Positions 44,093 to 55,018 of a DNA stretch of 64,000 nt are shown here, piece by piece (position 1 is the stretch's first letter; every line of letters begins with the position of its first letter). The position numbers were made by a program, and so were the translations under genes. The stretch spans positions 372,001 to 436,000 of the forward strand of contig NZ_JARHTP010000008.1 of assembly GCF_029223485.1 (NCBI RefSeq), in the 5' to 3' direction. Below the pieces are notes generated by a model. It did not search any database and was not told where the DNA came from. It saw only the letters and a list, made by a program, of their open reading frames with translations. The stretch is from Streptomyces coacervatus (GTDB taxonomy: Bacteria > Actinomycetota > Actinomycetes > Streptomycetales > Streptomycetaceae).

Positions 44093-45346
44093 GTGCGCAG
44101 TCAGCACCTTCTCATTGTCACCGGCGCGAAAGACCAGCCCGACCGGGCGCGAAGCGTGTCCCCGGGCCTACGGATCAGCCTCATCACCCGGCAGGAAATG
44201 TGGCACAGGGTATGGGACATGGAAAAGTTCGAACGTGTCATCGTCCTTCCCGATGACACGGGCGACGACGAGTGGCTGGCTCTGGCTCGCACGATCCATG
44301 TCCTGGACCCGATCGACGCCCTAGCCAACTTCACCGAGAAGGATCTGGACAAGGCCGCGATCATCGCTGCCGACCTCAATATCCGCTGGCACAGCCTCGA
44401 GTCCGTACTGGCGGTGGGCGACAAGTTCCAGATGCGACGGAGGCTTCAGGCCGCTGGAGTCGACGACACCCCATGCGAACTCGTGAAGTCACCCGAGGAC
44501 CTGCGTGCGGCAGCCGGGCGGCTGGGCTATCCATTGATCTGCAAGCCTCGCCGTGGCATCTCCAGCCAGGGCATCAGCCGTCTGACCGGACCGGAAGACC
44601 TTGACGAGGCCTTCGCCTGGAGTTCCTCGGGGACTCACGACCTGGACTCGACCGACCTCATCGTCGAGCGCTTCCACACCGGTGACGAGTACAGCGTCGA
44701 ATGCCTCAGCGAGGACGGCCGCCACCTCGTCGTCTCCGTTACGGAGAAGTCCGTGGACAGGGATCACTTCGTCGAACTCGGCCATGTGGTGCCGGCCCAG
44801 CTGGCCCCGGAGACGGCAGCACGCATTACGGACACCGTGCCCCGGATGCTCGACGCGCTGGGAGTACGGGATACCGCGACGCACACAGAGATCATTGTCA
44901 CCGAGGATGACGTACGCATCGTGGAAACGCACCTGCGATGCGGTGGCGACCGGATCACCAACATGGTGGCCGCCGTCAAGGGCGTCGACATGCCGGAGGC
45001 GGCGGCGCGTCGCTATCTCGGCCAGCAGGTCCTGGCTGCGGCCGACCGCGCGGTTGACGCGTACGAGGCGGCAGCCGACAAGCAGTGCGCGGCCATCCGC
45101 TACGCCCTACCGTCCGCCATCGGCCGGGTAACGGCGGTGAACGGCATCGACGCAGCCCGGAAGCTGCCCGGAGTCCAAGAGGTCACGGTGTTGAAGGAAC
45201 CCGGATCGGATGTGACGCAGCTCACCGGATCAGGATCCCGCGCCGCCTTTGTCTGGGCACTCGGGGGGTCTCCCAAAGAAGCGGCCACTCGCGCGCAAGC
45301 TGGTGTGGACACGCTGCAATTCCAGATCGAACGGCAGACGCCGTAG
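44093..45346 (+). CDS. ATP-grasp amino acid ligase 3
   Basis: A 417-residue ligase related to ligase 1. YPLICKPRRGISSQGISRL is the nucleotide loop, LIVERFHTGDEYSVECLSED the hinge strand, and VETHLRCGGDRITNMVAAV the metal-binding end. Residues 1-90 form the pre-ATP-grasp domain. The second basic metal-site stretch reads HLRCGGD where ligase 1 has CAGRAPGD. GTG 44093 has GGGAGACG upstream. It closes the plus-strand operon; three ligases would allow three amide bonds or a tripeptide with a cap. Confidence 0.87.
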   Translation: MRSQHLLIVTGAKDQPDRARSVSPGLRISLITRQEMWHRVWDMEKFERVIVLPDDTGDDEWLALARTIHVLDPIDALANFTEKDLDKAAIIAADLNIRWHSLESVLAVGDKFQMRRRLQAAGVDDTPCELVKSPEDLRAAAGRLGYPLICKPRRGISSQGISRLTGPEDLDEAFAWSSSGTHDLDSTDLIVERFHTGDEYSVECLSEDGRHLVVSVTEKSVDRDHFVELGHVVPAQLAPETAARITDTVPRMLDALGVRDTATHTEIIVTEDDVRIVETHLRCGGDRITNMVAAVKGVDMPEAAARRYLGQQVLAAADRAVDAYEAAADKQCAAIRYALPSAIGRVTAVNGIDAARKLPGVQEVTVLKEPGSDVTQLTGSGSRAAFVWALGGSPKEAATRAQAGVDTLQFQIERQTP

Positions 45347-45537
45347 GCGTACCCCCTATTCGCCTGGCAGCGGTGCACTGCCAAGCCCGGAGGGTCACGC
45401 GCTACCGGTGTGACTCAGAGAAAGCAGGTACATGCGCGCGCAGCTATTCGGGGAATGATCTCCACGTCGCTGGGAACTGCTTGATCAACTGGGATCATCA
45501 ACCCTGGTCAGCGGATCTCGTGAACGACCCACCAGCC

Positions 45538-45570
45538 GAAGCCCCCGGCCGCTCAGCGGCCGGGGGCTTC
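45538..45570. terminator. Strong terminator at the end of the biosynthetic operon
   Basis: GAAGCCCCCGGCCG (45538-45551) pairs perfectly with 45557-45570 over a 5-base loop. The 45347-45798 gap otherwise holds a weak hairpin (TGGCAG/CTGCCA at 45365-45383) and the TTGACT repeat, and no gene. Confidence 0.85.
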
Positions 45571-45726
45571 GCCGTGCGTTCACGGCCGCTCTGGCCACAA
45601 CCCGCCGCTCGCCGCCGCTTGCGCGCAGGTTCCGCAAGATTCCCCGAAGTTCGACGAAGGCCCAGCTCCCCCCATGTGCTCCGGCGTGCGCCGGGCTCCG
45701 TGACGCCCTCCGGATTTACAATTCAC

Positions 45727-45755
45727 TTGACTCGACCTTACAGGGCTTGTTGACT
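45727..45755 (+). promoter_or_regulatory. TTGACT-N17-TTGACT element upstream of glgX
   Basis: TTGACT at 45727-45732 and again at 45750-45755, 23 bp apart. The second copy ends 43 bases before the glgX GTG. An identical arrangement precedes the peptide gene at 57.3 kb. Either a promoter with an odd -10 or a two-site operator. Confidence 0.6.
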
Positions 45756-45798
45756 GGTTCGGAGCCAGTGACTCCCAGGTGACAAGAGGTGAAGCTCT

Positions 45799-47934
<2,136 letters not shown>

Positions 47935-47938
47935 CGAG

Positions 47939-50086
47939 ATGAGTGCCACCACCGACCGCCGTATCTTCTCCGACACCCTCGCGGGATATGTGACATACCA
48001 CAGCCCCACCCAGCACCGTTTCGGGCTGCGCACCTCCGACGGCCGCGAGTTCACCGTGCATCTGGCCCGCAACGTCGTATCCCGCATCGTCCGCAATCTG
48101 GGCGACCCCTACCACGACACCACCGCGCGCACCCGGGACATGCTCGGCACCGGGCGCTTCCTGTTCGCGTACGGGATCTTCTACGAGTGGGAGGGCGGCG
48201 CGCGCTTCGAGGCGAAGGAGATCACCTTCCCCGAGGAGAGCCGCGGCCACTACGTCTTCGAGCACCCCAACTGGTGGGTGCAGCAGGCCGCCGCGATCGC
48301 CGACTTCTATCTGCGCGGCCAGTTCCCCGACGGCAAGTTCGACTGGCGCAACTACCGTACGCACCTGACGCTCGACGGTGCTCATCTGCCGGAGCACGCG
48401 GGCGAGAACGTGCGGCAGGAGACCGACACCATCTCCCGGCTGGTGTACGGCCTTTCGACGGCGTATCTGCTGACCGGCGAGGACCGGTTCCTGGACGCGG
48501 CCGAGAGCGGGACCGAGTACTTACGGCAGTACATGCGCGTCGACGACAAGCAGGACGGGATCGTCTACTGGTACCACGGCATGGACATCACGCCGACCGG
48601 GCGGCGCAAGGTCTACGCCTCGGAGTTCGGGGACGACTTCGACGCCATCCCGATGTACGAGCAGATCTATGCGCTGGCCGGGCCGACCCAGACGTACCGG
48701 GTGACCGGCGATCCGCGGATCCTTCAGGACATCGACCGGACGGTCGCGCTGTTCCAGCGGTACTTCCGTGATGAGGAGCGCGGGGGCTTCTTCTCGCACA
48801 TCGACCCGATCAACCTCAGCCCCTGCGACGACGCGCTGGGCCGCAACCGCTCCCGCAAGAACTGGAACTCGGTCGGCGACCACGCCCCCGCTTATCTGAT
48901 CAACGCCTATCTGGCCACCGGGCGTGAGGACTTCGCCGCGCTGCTGGAGGAGACCGCGGACACCATCGTGGAGCGCTTCCCGGACGAGCCGGACAGCCCG
49001 TTCGTACAGGAGCGCTTCCACGAGGACTGGAGTCCGGACCGGACCTGGGGCTGGCAGCAGGACCGGGCGGTGGTCGGGCACAACCTGAAGATCGCCTGGA
49101 ATCTGACCCGGATCCGGGCTCTGCACGACAAGCAGGAGTACGCCGAGGCCGCCCGGCGGATCGGCGAGATCATGCCGCCGGTCGGCAGCGACCAGCAGCG
49201 CGGCGGCTGGTACGACGTGGTGGAGCGGCGGGCGGATGCGGACAGCGGCATCCACCGGATGGTGTGGCACGACCGCAAGGCCTGGTGGCAGCAGGAGCAG
49301 GCGATCCTCGCCTATCTGATCCTCGCCGGGACGGCGGACGACCCCGAGTCGCTGCGGCTTGCGCGGGAGGCGGCCTCCTTCTACAACGCCTTCTTCCTCG
49401 ACCATCAGGACGGCGGCGTGTACTTCAATGTGCTGGCCGACGGGATCCCGTATCTGGTGGGCACCGAGCGGCTCAAGGGCTCGCACGCCATGGCCGGTTA
49501 CCACTCGCTGGAGCTGTGCTATCTGGCGGCCGCCTACACCGGTCTGCTGATCAGCCACGAGCCGCTCACGCTGTACTTCCGGCCGCGCCCCGACGACCTG
49601 CCGGAGCGTGAACTGCGGGTGGCGCCCGACCTGTTGCCGCCCGGGTCGGTGGAGCTGACCCGGGTGTGGGTCGACGGGCGCGAGCACCATCACTTCGACC
49701 CCAAGCAGCTGACCGTGAAGCTCCCCGAGAGCGACGGGCCGGTGCGGGTGCGGGTGGAGCTGGAGCCCGTGCAGATGCGTCTGAGGATGCGCAGCGAGTT
49801 CGACGGCGGCACCGCGCACGTCCGCTGCGGCGGCGCGGTCGACGGCGGCGAACTGGACAAGTTCCGCCGGGTGCTCGGCGAGGTGATGGCCGCGGGTCCC
49901 CGGCGTGTGGAGTTCCATCTGTCCGAGGTCAGCGAGATGTGCCGGCCCGCGGTCAACGAACTTCTCGTGCAGCGCACCAAGGCAGGGCTCGACGTCGACT
50001 TCGTCGTCGTCGGCTCCGTCCTGCCCGAGGTCCGCGAAGCCCTGATGGCCACCGACGCCTTCCTGCTAGAGGGCGAGGAGGACTGA
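47939..50086 (+). CDS. Epimerase-fold (AGE-like) protein with C-terminal STAS-like domain
   Basis: A 715-residue protein. The first 60 residues are a small beta domain (YHSPTQHRFGLRTSDGREF). Residues about 60-560 form an alpha/alpha barrel of the N-acylglucosamine 2-epimerase/glycoside hydrolase kind, with WNSVGDHAPAYLIN, DRTWGWQQDRAVVGHNLKIA and HDRKAWWQQEQAILAYL. The last 90 (GTAHVRCGGAVDGGELDKFR on) look like a STAS domain with DG and a central VVVGSVLPEV. It may act on sugar oligomers such as GlgX products, with the STAS part for partner binding. Combination unusual; function unproven. Confidence 0.75.
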   Translation: MSATTDRRIFSDTLAGYVTYHSPTQHRFGLRTSDGREFTVHLARNVVSRIVRNLGDPYHDTTARTRDMLGTGRFLFAYGIFYEWEGGARFEAKEITFPEESRGHYVFEHPNWWVQQAAAIADFYLRGQFPDGKFDWRNYRTHLTLDGAHLPEHAGENVRQETDTISRLVYGLSTAYLLTGEDRFLDAAESGTEYLRQYMRVDDKQDGIVYWYHGMDITPTGRRKVYASEFGDDFDAIPMYEQIYALAGPTQTYRVTGDPRILQDIDRTVALFQRYFRDEERGGFFSHIDPINLSPCDDALGRNRSRKNWNSVGDHAPAYLINAYLATGREDFAALLEETADTIVERFPDEPDSPFVQERFHEDWSPDRTWGWQQDRAVVGHNLKIAWNLTRIRALHDKQEYAEAARRIGEIMPPVGSDQQRGGWYDVVERRADADSGIHRMVWHDRKAWWQQEQAILAYLILAGTADDPESLRLAREAASFYNAFFLDHQDGGVYFNVLADGIPYLVGTERLKGSHAMAGYHSLELCYLAAAYTGLLISHEPLTLYFRPRPDDLPERELRVAPDLLPPGSVELTRVWVDGREHHHFDPKQLTVKLPESDGPVRVRVELEPVQMRLRMRSEFDGGTAHVRCGGAVDGGELDKFRRVLGEVMAAGPRRVEFHLSEVSEMCRPAVNELLVQRTKAGLDVDFVVVGSVLPEVREALMATDAFLLEGEED

Positions 50087-50089
50087 ACC

Positions 50090-51367
50090 GTGACCACCAC
50101 CCTGCCCCCCGGAATCCTTGCCGCGGAGCCGGACTTCGGCCCGCCCTACGAGGTGCCCGTAGAGCCGGTGGACCTCTCCGTCTACTGCCAGGACCTCTTC
50201 GGCGCCCTGAGCCGCTCCGACCAGCGACGCTGGGGCGAGGTCTATGTCCGTGGACTGCTCGGCGTGCCCGGCCGCAAGACCCCGGCCCGCATCTCCGAGC
50301 AGGTGCTGGGCCGCCGGGCCGTGCAGCAGATCCAGCAGTTCGTCAACCAGAGCCCATGGCCCTGCGGTCCGGTGCGCCGACGGCTGGCCGGGCAGCTGAG
50401 CCGGGCCTTCCGCTCGGACGCCTGGTGCGTCGACGAGGTCGTCTTCGCCAAGAACGGCGACCGCTCCGTGGGGGTGGCCCGGCAGTACGCGCCCTCGATG
50501 GAACGCACCGTCAACTGCCAGCTGGCGCTGGCCACTTCGCTGGTGGGCCGGCACGGCGGGGTCCCGGTCAGCTGGCGGCTGATGCTGCCGGCCCGCTGGG
50601 ACCGCGACGAACGGCTGCGCACCCAGGCCCACCTGCCGCCGGAGGAGCGCTCCAGGCCGCGCTGGCGGTACATCCTGGAGGCCGTGGACGAGATGCTGGA
50701 GGACTGGTACCTGGATCCGCTACCGGTGCTGGTGGACTGGCGGGGCGAGGCCGATGTGGCGCCCCTGCTGCGCGGGCTGGAGGCGCGCGGGCTGGCGTAT
50801 CTGGTCGAGGCCTCGCCCAGCACCGCGGTCACCCTGCCGCGGCCGTGTGCCGGATCCCCGTACGGCAGTGGGACGTTGACGGAGCTCGCCGTGCACGCCG
50901 CGCAGCACCGCAAGCGGATGCCGATCGCCTGGCAGGACCGGGCGACGGCCCGGATGCGGCAGTCGCAGGTGCTGTCCGCACCGGCCCTGTTGCTGACCGA
51001 GGCGCCCCACGGCGGGGGTGCGGGTGCCCGGTCCGCCGGGGCGCATCCGCCGCAGCGGCCGAGGCATCTGGTCACCGACTGGCCGTACGGCCGGTCCACC
51101 CCGCGTACCTACTGGCTGACCAACCTGCCCGGCCGCAAGCTGTCGGACGTGCTGCCGCTGGCGCAGCTGCGGGCGCTGTCGGGCGAGAGCCTCGGCCGGC
51201 TTCAACAGGACTTCGGACTCGCCGACTTCGAGGGCCGCTCCTTCCGCGGCTGGCACCATCACGTCACGCTCGCCTCGGTGGCGATGGGCTACGACGCGCT
51301 GAGCCGGCCCTACCGCTGCCAGCCGACCGCGGTGAAGTCGATGTCGCCGAGGCCCGGCACACCGTAG
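50090..51367 (+). CDS. IS701-family transposase-like protein
   Basis: A 425-residue protein of the IS701 type. The first acid lies in DAWCVDEVVFAKNGDRSVG followed by VARQYAPSME, and PVLVDWRGEADVAP is the second-acid region, although the usual VADxxYGDN is changed. It starts at GTG 50090 with GAGGAGG upstream, three bases after the previous stop, and no inverted repeats flank it. It therefore looks like a fixed, possibly domesticated gene in an operon. The last 58 bases overlap, antisense, the 3' end of the transporter binding-protein gene. Function unknown. Confidence 0.75.
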   Translation: MTTTLPPGILAAEPDFGPPYEVPVEPVDLSVYCQDLFGALSRSDQRRWGEVYVRGLLGVPGRKTPARISEQVLGRRAVQQIQQFVNQSPWPCGPVRRRLAGQLSRAFRSDAWCVDEVVFAKNGDRSVGVARQYAPSMERTVNCQLALATSLVGRHGGVPVSWRLMLPARWDRDERLRTQAHLPPEERSRPRWRYILEAVDEMLEDWYLDPLPVLVDWRGEADVAPLLRGLEARGLAYLVEASPSTAVTLPRPCAGSPYGSGTLTELAVHAAQHRKRMPIAWQDRATARMRQSQVLSAPALLLTEAPHGGGAGARSAGAHPPQRPRHLVTDWPYGRSTPRTYWLTNLPGRKLSDVLPLAQLRALSGESLGRLQQDFGLADFEGRSFRGWHHHVTLASVAMGYDALSRPYRCQPTAVKSMSPRPGTP

Positions 51368-53022
51368 TTGGCGAGGCCCTTCCTGACCGCGAGCACCTGC
51401 GGACGCTGGTAGAGCAGGACGTCGTGGCCCAGCTGCCAGATCAGGCGGTCGGCCTGGTTGTAGAGCTGGTCGCGGCGTCCTGCGTCCAGGGTGTGCACGG
51501 CCCGGCTCAGCAGGGAGTCGATCCCGGGGCTGGAAATCCTGCCGTAGTTCTCGTAGAACCGGTCGCCGCTCGGCTGCCGGTAGACGGGGTAGAGGGTGCT
51601 GGGATAGGTCAATCCCGTGAATCGGAAGATCGCCAGATCGAAATTCCCGCGGTTGAGGTACTTCGGCAGGTAGTCGTCGGCCGGGACTTTCTGGATCTCC
51701 ACCGCAATTCCCGCGCGCCGGAGCATCTGCTGGATCAACTGGGAGAGGTCGAGACCAAGTCTGTTGGTGGACTGGCTGAGAGCGAAACGCAGACGCAACT
51801 CCTGCCCGTTCTTGGCACGGGTGCCGCTACCGCCGGTACGGTGCCAGCCCTGCTGATCCAGAATTCGTTCGGCGCCCTTCAGGTCGTATGTGCCGAGCGA
51901 GCCGGAATTGTCGGCGTATCCGGGCTGGTTGGTCATGAAGAAGTGATTGCCGAGCAGCGGCACTCCGACCGGGAGGCCGGTGCCGGCCACCTCGGCCAGG
52001 GCATGGCGGTCGATGGCCCGCAGCACGGCCCGGCGCACCTGGACGTCCGCGAGGGGGCCCGCGGCGCCGTTCAGGGCGACCTGGACGTCGTCCCAGGCGG
52101 AGCCGGTGCGGATGTCGGTATCGCGGGCGTTCCTGAGCCGGTCGTAGAGGTCGGCGGAGGCGGCGTTGACCGCGTCGATCTCGCCGTTGAGGAAGGCCTG
52201 GACGGCGGTCGTGGGGTCTAGGGTGCGCAGGACGATCCGGTCGAGGCGGGGGCGGGTTCCCCACCAGGCGGGGTCGGGTACGAGGGTCAGGGTCTGGCCG
52301 GTGTCGTCCCGCGAGCCGATCCGGAAGGCGCCCGCGGTGACCGGCGCCTCCCCCTGCCAACCGGTGTTGAAATCTGCCGGGTCGGCGAAGCCTGCGGCCG
52401 GATACAGCGGCGTGAACAGGCGCTGCCAGTCGGCGAACGGCCGCTTGAAGGTGACCTTCACCTCGTGCGCGTCCGCCCCCTGGCGCACCGCGGCGATGTC
52501 CTCGTAGCCGCTGGGATCGGCGACCTGGTAACGCGCGTCGCCTCTGCCCAGAGCACGCCACTGCGCCGCGAAGTCCCGCCAGCCGAGCGGCTTTCCGTCG
52601 GACCACTTGGCTTCGGGGTTGAGGCGGTAGGTGACCGTCTGGGGGGTGGTGGAGGTGACGGAGGCGGAGCGGAGGTAGTCGGGCACCCGTTGGGGAGCGC
52701 CTTCGGCATCGCGGGCGAACAGGCGTGGCTCCAGCATGCTCATGACCGTGAAGACGTCATCCAGCGTGCCGTCCACCTGGTAGTAGTTGAACTGCGTCAG
52801 CCACTGGTAGATCGGCAGGGTCAGGGTGCCGCCCTGCCGGAGTTCGCCCGGGGGGCGGGGGTTGACGTCGGTGCGGCCGTAGGCCGGAACCGCCGCGCTG
52901 GAGCTGCTGTCGCCGGGGGCGGCGCGGCCATGGGCTCCGGTGCAGCCGCCCAGCAGAGCGCAGAGGGCGAACCAGACGAGTACGGGCCACAACCGTCTGT
53001 CGCGTATGAGGAACCCCGTCAT
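51310..53022 (-). CDS. Oligopeptide ABC transporter substrate-binding lipoprotein
   Basis: A 570-residue SBP_bac_5 protein. A signal peptide (MTGFLIRDRRLWPVLVWFAL...) ends in the lipobox LLGGC, so it is lipid-anchored outside the membrane. YRLNPEAKWSDGKPLGWRDF, VQVRRAVLRAIDRHALAEVA and DLAIFRFTG are the peptide-binding family's hallmarks. ATG 53022 has GGGAGAGGGC upstream. It is divergent from the two permeases and ATPase, which complete the importer. Peptide import in this setting could return the secreted peptide encoded at 57.2 kb. Confidence 0.92.
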   Translation of the reverse strand: MTGFLIRDRRLWPVLVWFALCALLGGCTGAHGRAAPGDSSSSAAVPAYGRTDVNPRPPGELRQGGTLTLPIYQWLTQFNYYQVDGTLDDVFTVMSMLEPRLFARDAEGAPQRVPDYLRSASVTSTTPQTVTYRLNPEAKWSDGKPLGWRDFAAQWRALGRGDARYQVADPSGYEDIAAVRQGADAHEVKVTFKRPFADWQRLFTPLYPAAGFADPADFNTGWQGEAPVTAGAFRIGSRDDTGQTLTLVPDPAWWGTRPRLDRIVLRTLDPTTAVQAFLNGEIDAVNAASADLYDRLRNARDTDIRTGSAWDDVQVALNGAAGPLADVQVRRAVLRAIDRHALAEVAGTGLPVGVPLLGNHFFMTNQPGYADNSGSLGTYDLKGAERILDQQGWHRTGGSGTRAKNGQELRLRFALSQSTNRLGLDLSQLIQQMLRRAGIAVEIQKVPADDYLPKYLNRGNFDLAIFRFTGLTYPSTLYPVYRQPSGDRFYENYGRISSPGIDSLLSRAVHTLDAGRRDQLYNQADRLIWQLGHDVLLYQRPQVLAVRKGLANYGVPGLGDIDFTAVGWQR

Positions 53023-53183
53023 TGCGATGCCCTCTCCCCGTTGTGAAGTTCTCTCCGTCGGGCAGTCTGCCGTAGGAAAGCGCAAACATGTCTTCAAGGA
53101 GCGGGCGCGAGCCTAACATTGGCCCATGTCAAGTACGTGAAGCCGAGGGGTTGCCCAAGGACCGCCGAGGAGTCCGACACCCG

Positions 53184-54167
53184 ATGCTTGCATTGTTGGC
53201 AAAACGCCTGACGAACTGCCTCGTATTGCTTCTCGCTTCAACATTTCTCTGCTATTTGATTTCTTCCGTTGCTCTTGACCCGCGGGCCTACTTCGAGGAC
53301 CGGACACCCCGGCCGGCCGCGGCGGTTGTCGATGCGCGGCTTGCGGAACTCGGCCTCGACCGCGGTACTCCGGTCACCGAGCGGTTCGGCCACTGGGCGT
53401 GGCGGGCGCTGCACGGGGATCTGGGGCGCACGCTCGACGGCACGTCGGTGAACGCCGAGTTCGGGCGGCGGGTGGGGGTCACCGCACGGCTGCTGATCGT
53501 CGGGACGGTCGTGGGCACGGTGCTGGGGGTGCTGGCCGGGGTGTGGGCGGCAGTGCGACGGGGCGGGCTGCCCGACCGGGCGCTGACGCTCTTCTCCTTC
53601 GTGGTGCTGTCGGTGCCGCCGTTCGTGCTCGGGCTGCTGCTGCAGGCGGGAGCGCTCACGGTCAATGACGCGGCGGGCCGCACGGTGATCCGGTACACCG
53701 GTGAGCGGACGCCCGGGTTCGAGGGCGGTCCGGCCTCCCAACTCGGTGACGCGGCAGTGCACTTGGCGCTGCCGACGATCTCGGTCGCGCTCGGGGCGAT
53801 CGCCGCGTACAGCCGCTACCAGCGGGGGGCCACGCTGGACGTCCTCGCCTCGGACCATCTGCGCACCGCCCAGGCCAAGGGGCTCACCCCCGGACGGGCG
53901 CTGCTCCGGCACGGGCTGCGGACCTCGCTGATTCCGCTGACGGCGTTCTTCTCCTTCGGATTTCTGACGCTGTTCACGGGCGCCGTGTTCACGGAGAAGA
54001 TCTACGGCTGGCACGGCATGGGCAGCTGGTTCATCGAGTCCGTCCAGCGGGGCGATGTGAACGCGGCCATGGCGGTCGAGGTGTTCAGCGCCGCGCTCGT
54101 CCTGCTGGCCGGACTGGTCGCCGATCTGCTGCACGGCGCGCTCGACCCTCGGGTGCGGTACGCGTGA
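53184..54167 (+). CDS. Oligopeptide ABC transporter permease (DppB type)
   Basis: A 327-residue membrane protein with six helices. The signature loop that contacts the ATPase is DHLRTAQAKGLTPGRALLRH with the EAA-like ALGLLLR pattern; VFTEKIYGWHGMGSWFIES is the conserved late loop. I start at ATG 53184 (MLALLAKRLTNCL), where the first helix begins. Its stop overlaps the GTG of the second permease (GTGA). It pairs with the DppC-type protein to form the membrane channel. Confidence 0.9.
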   Translation: MLALLAKRLTNCLVLLLASTFLCYLISSVALDPRAYFEDRTPRPAAAVVDARLAELGLDRGTPVTERFGHWAWRALHGDLGRTLDGTSVNAEFGRRVGVTARLLIVGTVVGTVLGVLAGVWAAVRRGGLPDRALTLFSFVVLSVPPFVLGLLLQAGALTVNDAAGRTVIRYTGERTPGFEGGPASQLGDAAVHLALPTISVALGAIAAYSRYQRGATLDVLASDHLRTAQAKGLTPGRALLRHGLRTSLIPLTAFFSFGFLTLFTGAVFTEKIYGWHGMGSWFIESVQRGDVNAAMAVEVFSAALVLLAGLVADLLHGALDPRVRYA

Positions 54168-55018
54168 GATCCGCGCGCGGGGCGTTGGTACGGCGGCGGC
54201 TGGTCCGCTCACCGGGAGCCATGGCGGGCGGGGCGCTGCTGCTGGGCCTGTTCCTGTTCGCCTTCGCCGGACCGCACCTGTCCGGGTGGGGTTACGCCGA
54301 CATCGACTACTCGGCGCTGCACCGGCCGCCGGACGCCAGGCACTGGCTCGGCACCAACCGGATCGGCCAGGACGTCTACGCGCAGTGCGCCCGGGGACTG
54401 CAGAAGTCGCTGTTCATCGGGGTGTTGGCGGCGGGCTTCTCGACGGGGCTCGCGGCGGTCATAGGGGTGTGCGCGGGGTACTTCGGGGGCTGGGTGGACC
54501 GGGCGCTGATGCTTCTCGTGGACCTGATGCTGGTGGTTCCGTCCTTCCTGGTCCTCGTCGTGCTGGCACCGCGGCTGCGGGCTCTCGGCTGGCTCGCGTA
54601 CGTCGGGCTGATCGCCGCGTTCGGCTGGATGATCACCGCGCGTGCGGTACGGGCGACGACCCGGTCACTGAAGGAGCGTCAGTTCGTGCTGGTGGCCCGG
54701 CACATGGGGGTACACCCGGTCACGGTCGTCCGGCGGCACATCCTCCCGCACATGGCGTCCTTCCTCATCACGGACGCGACGGTGGCCGTGGCCGGAGCGG
54801 TCATCAGTGAGACCGGTCTGTCGTACTTCGGCTTCGGGGTGCAGCCGCCGGACGTGTCGCTGGGCACCCTGATCGCCGACGCCGCGGACGTGCCGACGAC
54901 GTATCCGTGGATGTTCTTCCTCCCGGCGGGGCTGCTGGTCCTGCTTGTCCTGGCGTTCCATCTCATCGGCGATGCGTTGCGGGGTGCGCTGGATCCGGAG
55001 GCCGCGCATGACGGGTGA
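54164..55018 (+). CDS. Oligopeptide ABC transporter permease (DppC type)
   Basis: A 284-residue membrane protein with six helices. WLGTNRIGQDVYAQCARGLQ is a DppC/OppC hallmark, and FVLVARHMGVHPVTVVRRH is the EAA loop. GTG 54164 overlaps the first permease stop, and the gene runs 11 bases into the ATPase gene. Translation of the three is thus coupled. Confidence 0.91.
   Translation: MRSARGALVRRRLVRSPGAMAGGALLLGLFLFAFAGPHLSGWGYADIDYSALHRPPDARHWLGTNRIGQDVYAQCARGLQKSLFIGVLAAGFSTGLAAVIGVCAGYFGGWVDRALMLLVDLMLVVPSFLVLVVLAPRLRALGWLAYVGLIAAFGWMITARAVRATTRSLKERQFVLVARHMGVHPVTVVRRHILPHMASFLITDATVAVAGAVISETGLSYFGFGVQPPDVSLGTLIADAADVPTTYPWMFFLPAGLLVLLVLAFHLIGDALRGALDPEAAHDG

Noticed and set aside
45347..45798. 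A right-hand copy of the tRNA-Leu 3' end
   Set aside because: I looked for GGTTCAAGTCC-type sequence and found none in this gap.
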